Part shown: positions 63,471-64,000 of the stretch, in pieces
How positions within the stretch are numbered: position 1 is the first letter of the stretch
Layout: every line of letters starts with the position of its first letter
Program-made: the position numbers and the translations under genes
Notes under the pieces: generated by a model
Seen by the model: the letters and a program-made list of their open reading frames with translations, nothing else
Told to the model about the DNA's origin: nothing
The model's database searches: none
NCBI GenBank assembly: GCA_037200685.1
Contig: JBBCIG010000007.1
Span: 62,001-126,000, forward strand
Direction: 5' to 3'
Origin: JAJKIP01 sp037200685
GTDB taxonomy: Bacteria > Bacteroidota > Bacteroidia > Chitinophagales > Chitinophagaceae
DNA: 64,000 nucleotides

Positions 63471-63712
63471 CGGGTCTGTTCAATAAACTGTGGATTCTGC
63501 TTTATCCGGGTATCAATCGGCATACTTCTTTTGTAAAAGACAAAGAAGATAAAAAAGAATGAGGCCCCGGTAGTTACCAGGGCACAACATCGAAAAGTAT
63601 TTAATGATGGATACTTAATAATAAGTGCAGCACAATGAAGAATACGCTTACTAAGTAATAAAAGAATCTACCTGCGCCTCTTTTTCGCCTGGTATAAAAA
63701 CAAACCCGGTTA

Positions 63713-63815
63713 TGCTGAATGTTCCATTGATGCCATGAAAACGGGACGCACAAGTGAGTGACACAACAGGCGATGCCATGTGCACTGCAGTCGGTTACAA
63801 AAACTACAGTTGGCT
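63713..63815 (+). repeat. Dispersed TGCGACGCAAC-family repeat, copy 10 (divergent)
   Basis: ATGCTGAATGTTCCATTGAT, GAGTGACACAACAGGCGATG, CCATGTGCACTGCAGTCGGT, CTACAGTTGGC. The core is changed to GTGACACAAC; the distal part equals the copy at 43341. Confidence 0.6.
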
Positions 63816-63847
63816 ATATCATTTCCTTATACCACTCTGCATGAAAA

Positions 63848-64000
63848 TCATTCTTTCGCCACCTTTATTTTTATCACTATTTTCTTTACCACTTTATTAC
63901 CACCGGGTGTAATGTTAGGCCGGTGCGCTTCACCAGGAAAGAAAAGAAGAAATTCATTGGCATGCACGGTGTAGATCTTTCCTTCGCCGGTGTAATAAGC
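63848..64000 (-). CDS. YhcH/YjgK/YiaL (DUF386) family protein, C-terminal end
   Basis: The frame is open to the window edge and ends with TGA at 63848. It reads AYYTGEGKIYTVHANEFLLF, FPGEAHRPNITPGGNKVV, KKIVIKIKV. The 'FFPGEAHRP' metal-binding histidine motif followed by a 'KVVKKIVIKI' strand is the hallmark of this cupin-like sugar-metabolism family (sialic acid or sugar anomerase-type). The N-terminal two thirds lie beyond the window. Confidence 0.85.
   Translation of the reverse strand, partial: AYYTGEGKIYTVHANEFLLFFPGEAHRPNITPGGNKVVKKIVIKIKVAKE

Noticed and set aside
63217..63562. Open frames with FAGAN and APAKI heptads
   Set aside because: Same reason: a 3n tandem repeat is open in several frames at once.
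1..64000. rRNA, tRNA, transposase, integrase or prophage genes
   Set aside because: None were recognised while reading either strand; a tRNA scan would be needed to exclude tRNAs formally.

Overview
The window looks like a chromosomal piece of a Bacteroidota bacterium, most likely Chitinophagaceae. The basis is a SusC/SusD pair, DUF6515, DUF6263, FISUMP, ASPIC/UnbV and Y_Y_Y-regulator families, a long SecA with a SEC-C tail, few Shine-Dalgarno sites, and TAnnTTTG-type promoter boxes. No rRNA, tRNA, transposase, integrase or CRISPR array was recognised.

Layout. 1-9.5 kb: housekeeping and secreted proteins (DoxX-like end, LpxR-like deacylase, zinc alcohol dehydrogenase, WG/FISUMP protein, DUF2059, MpaB-type oxygenase, AhpD-like protein, Crp/Fnr regulator, frameshifted DUF1801, TPR lipoprotein). 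9.5-13.8 kb: a repeat-rich accessory stretch with an orphan barstar, small membrane proteins, a 21-bp minisatellite and a truncated gene. 13.7-16.6 kb: urocanate hydratase with two in-frame palindromic insertions and a second copy of its 3' end, then DUF6515. 16.9-29.6 kb: multihaem cytochrome, ASPIC/UnbV protein, SusD, SusC, PKD protein and a Y_Y_Y/LuxR sensor-regulator. Every one of these genes is broken by single-base frameshifts although the domain content is complete. 29.6-41.6 kb: PQQ/FG-GAP lipoprotein, DUF4136, MBL beta-CASP protein, a cysteine peptidase/thioredoxin/DUF4442 group, two ferritin-like proteins, lysA (frameshifted), scpB, four-helix-bundle protein. 41.7-50 kb: atpG, a lipoprotein, a drug-type ABC exporter pair and secA.

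50.4-60.4 kb is an AT-rich island with two systems. The first is a radical SAM/SPASM enzyme of the GrrM type followed by two short peptides that share a SWDNGW core. It looks like a RiPP pathway making three-residue cyclophanes, with an unknown membrane-anchored protein between the two precursors. The second is a tightly packed five-gene defence operon: DUF262 protein, AAA ATPase, unknown protein, then type III restriction-modification Mod and Res. The right edge (60.4-62.4 kb) is made of paired hairpin repeats around two small membrane-protein genes. The window closes with a two-fold-repeat protein, a second 21-bp minisatellite and the end of a YhcH-family gene.

Several families of intergenic repeats run through the whole window. 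The main one has a core TGCGACGCAAC and about ten copies. The frameshifts in lysA, an essential-pathway gene, suggest that many of the breaks are sequence errors rather than decay. 'Pseudogene' entries should be read with that in mind.
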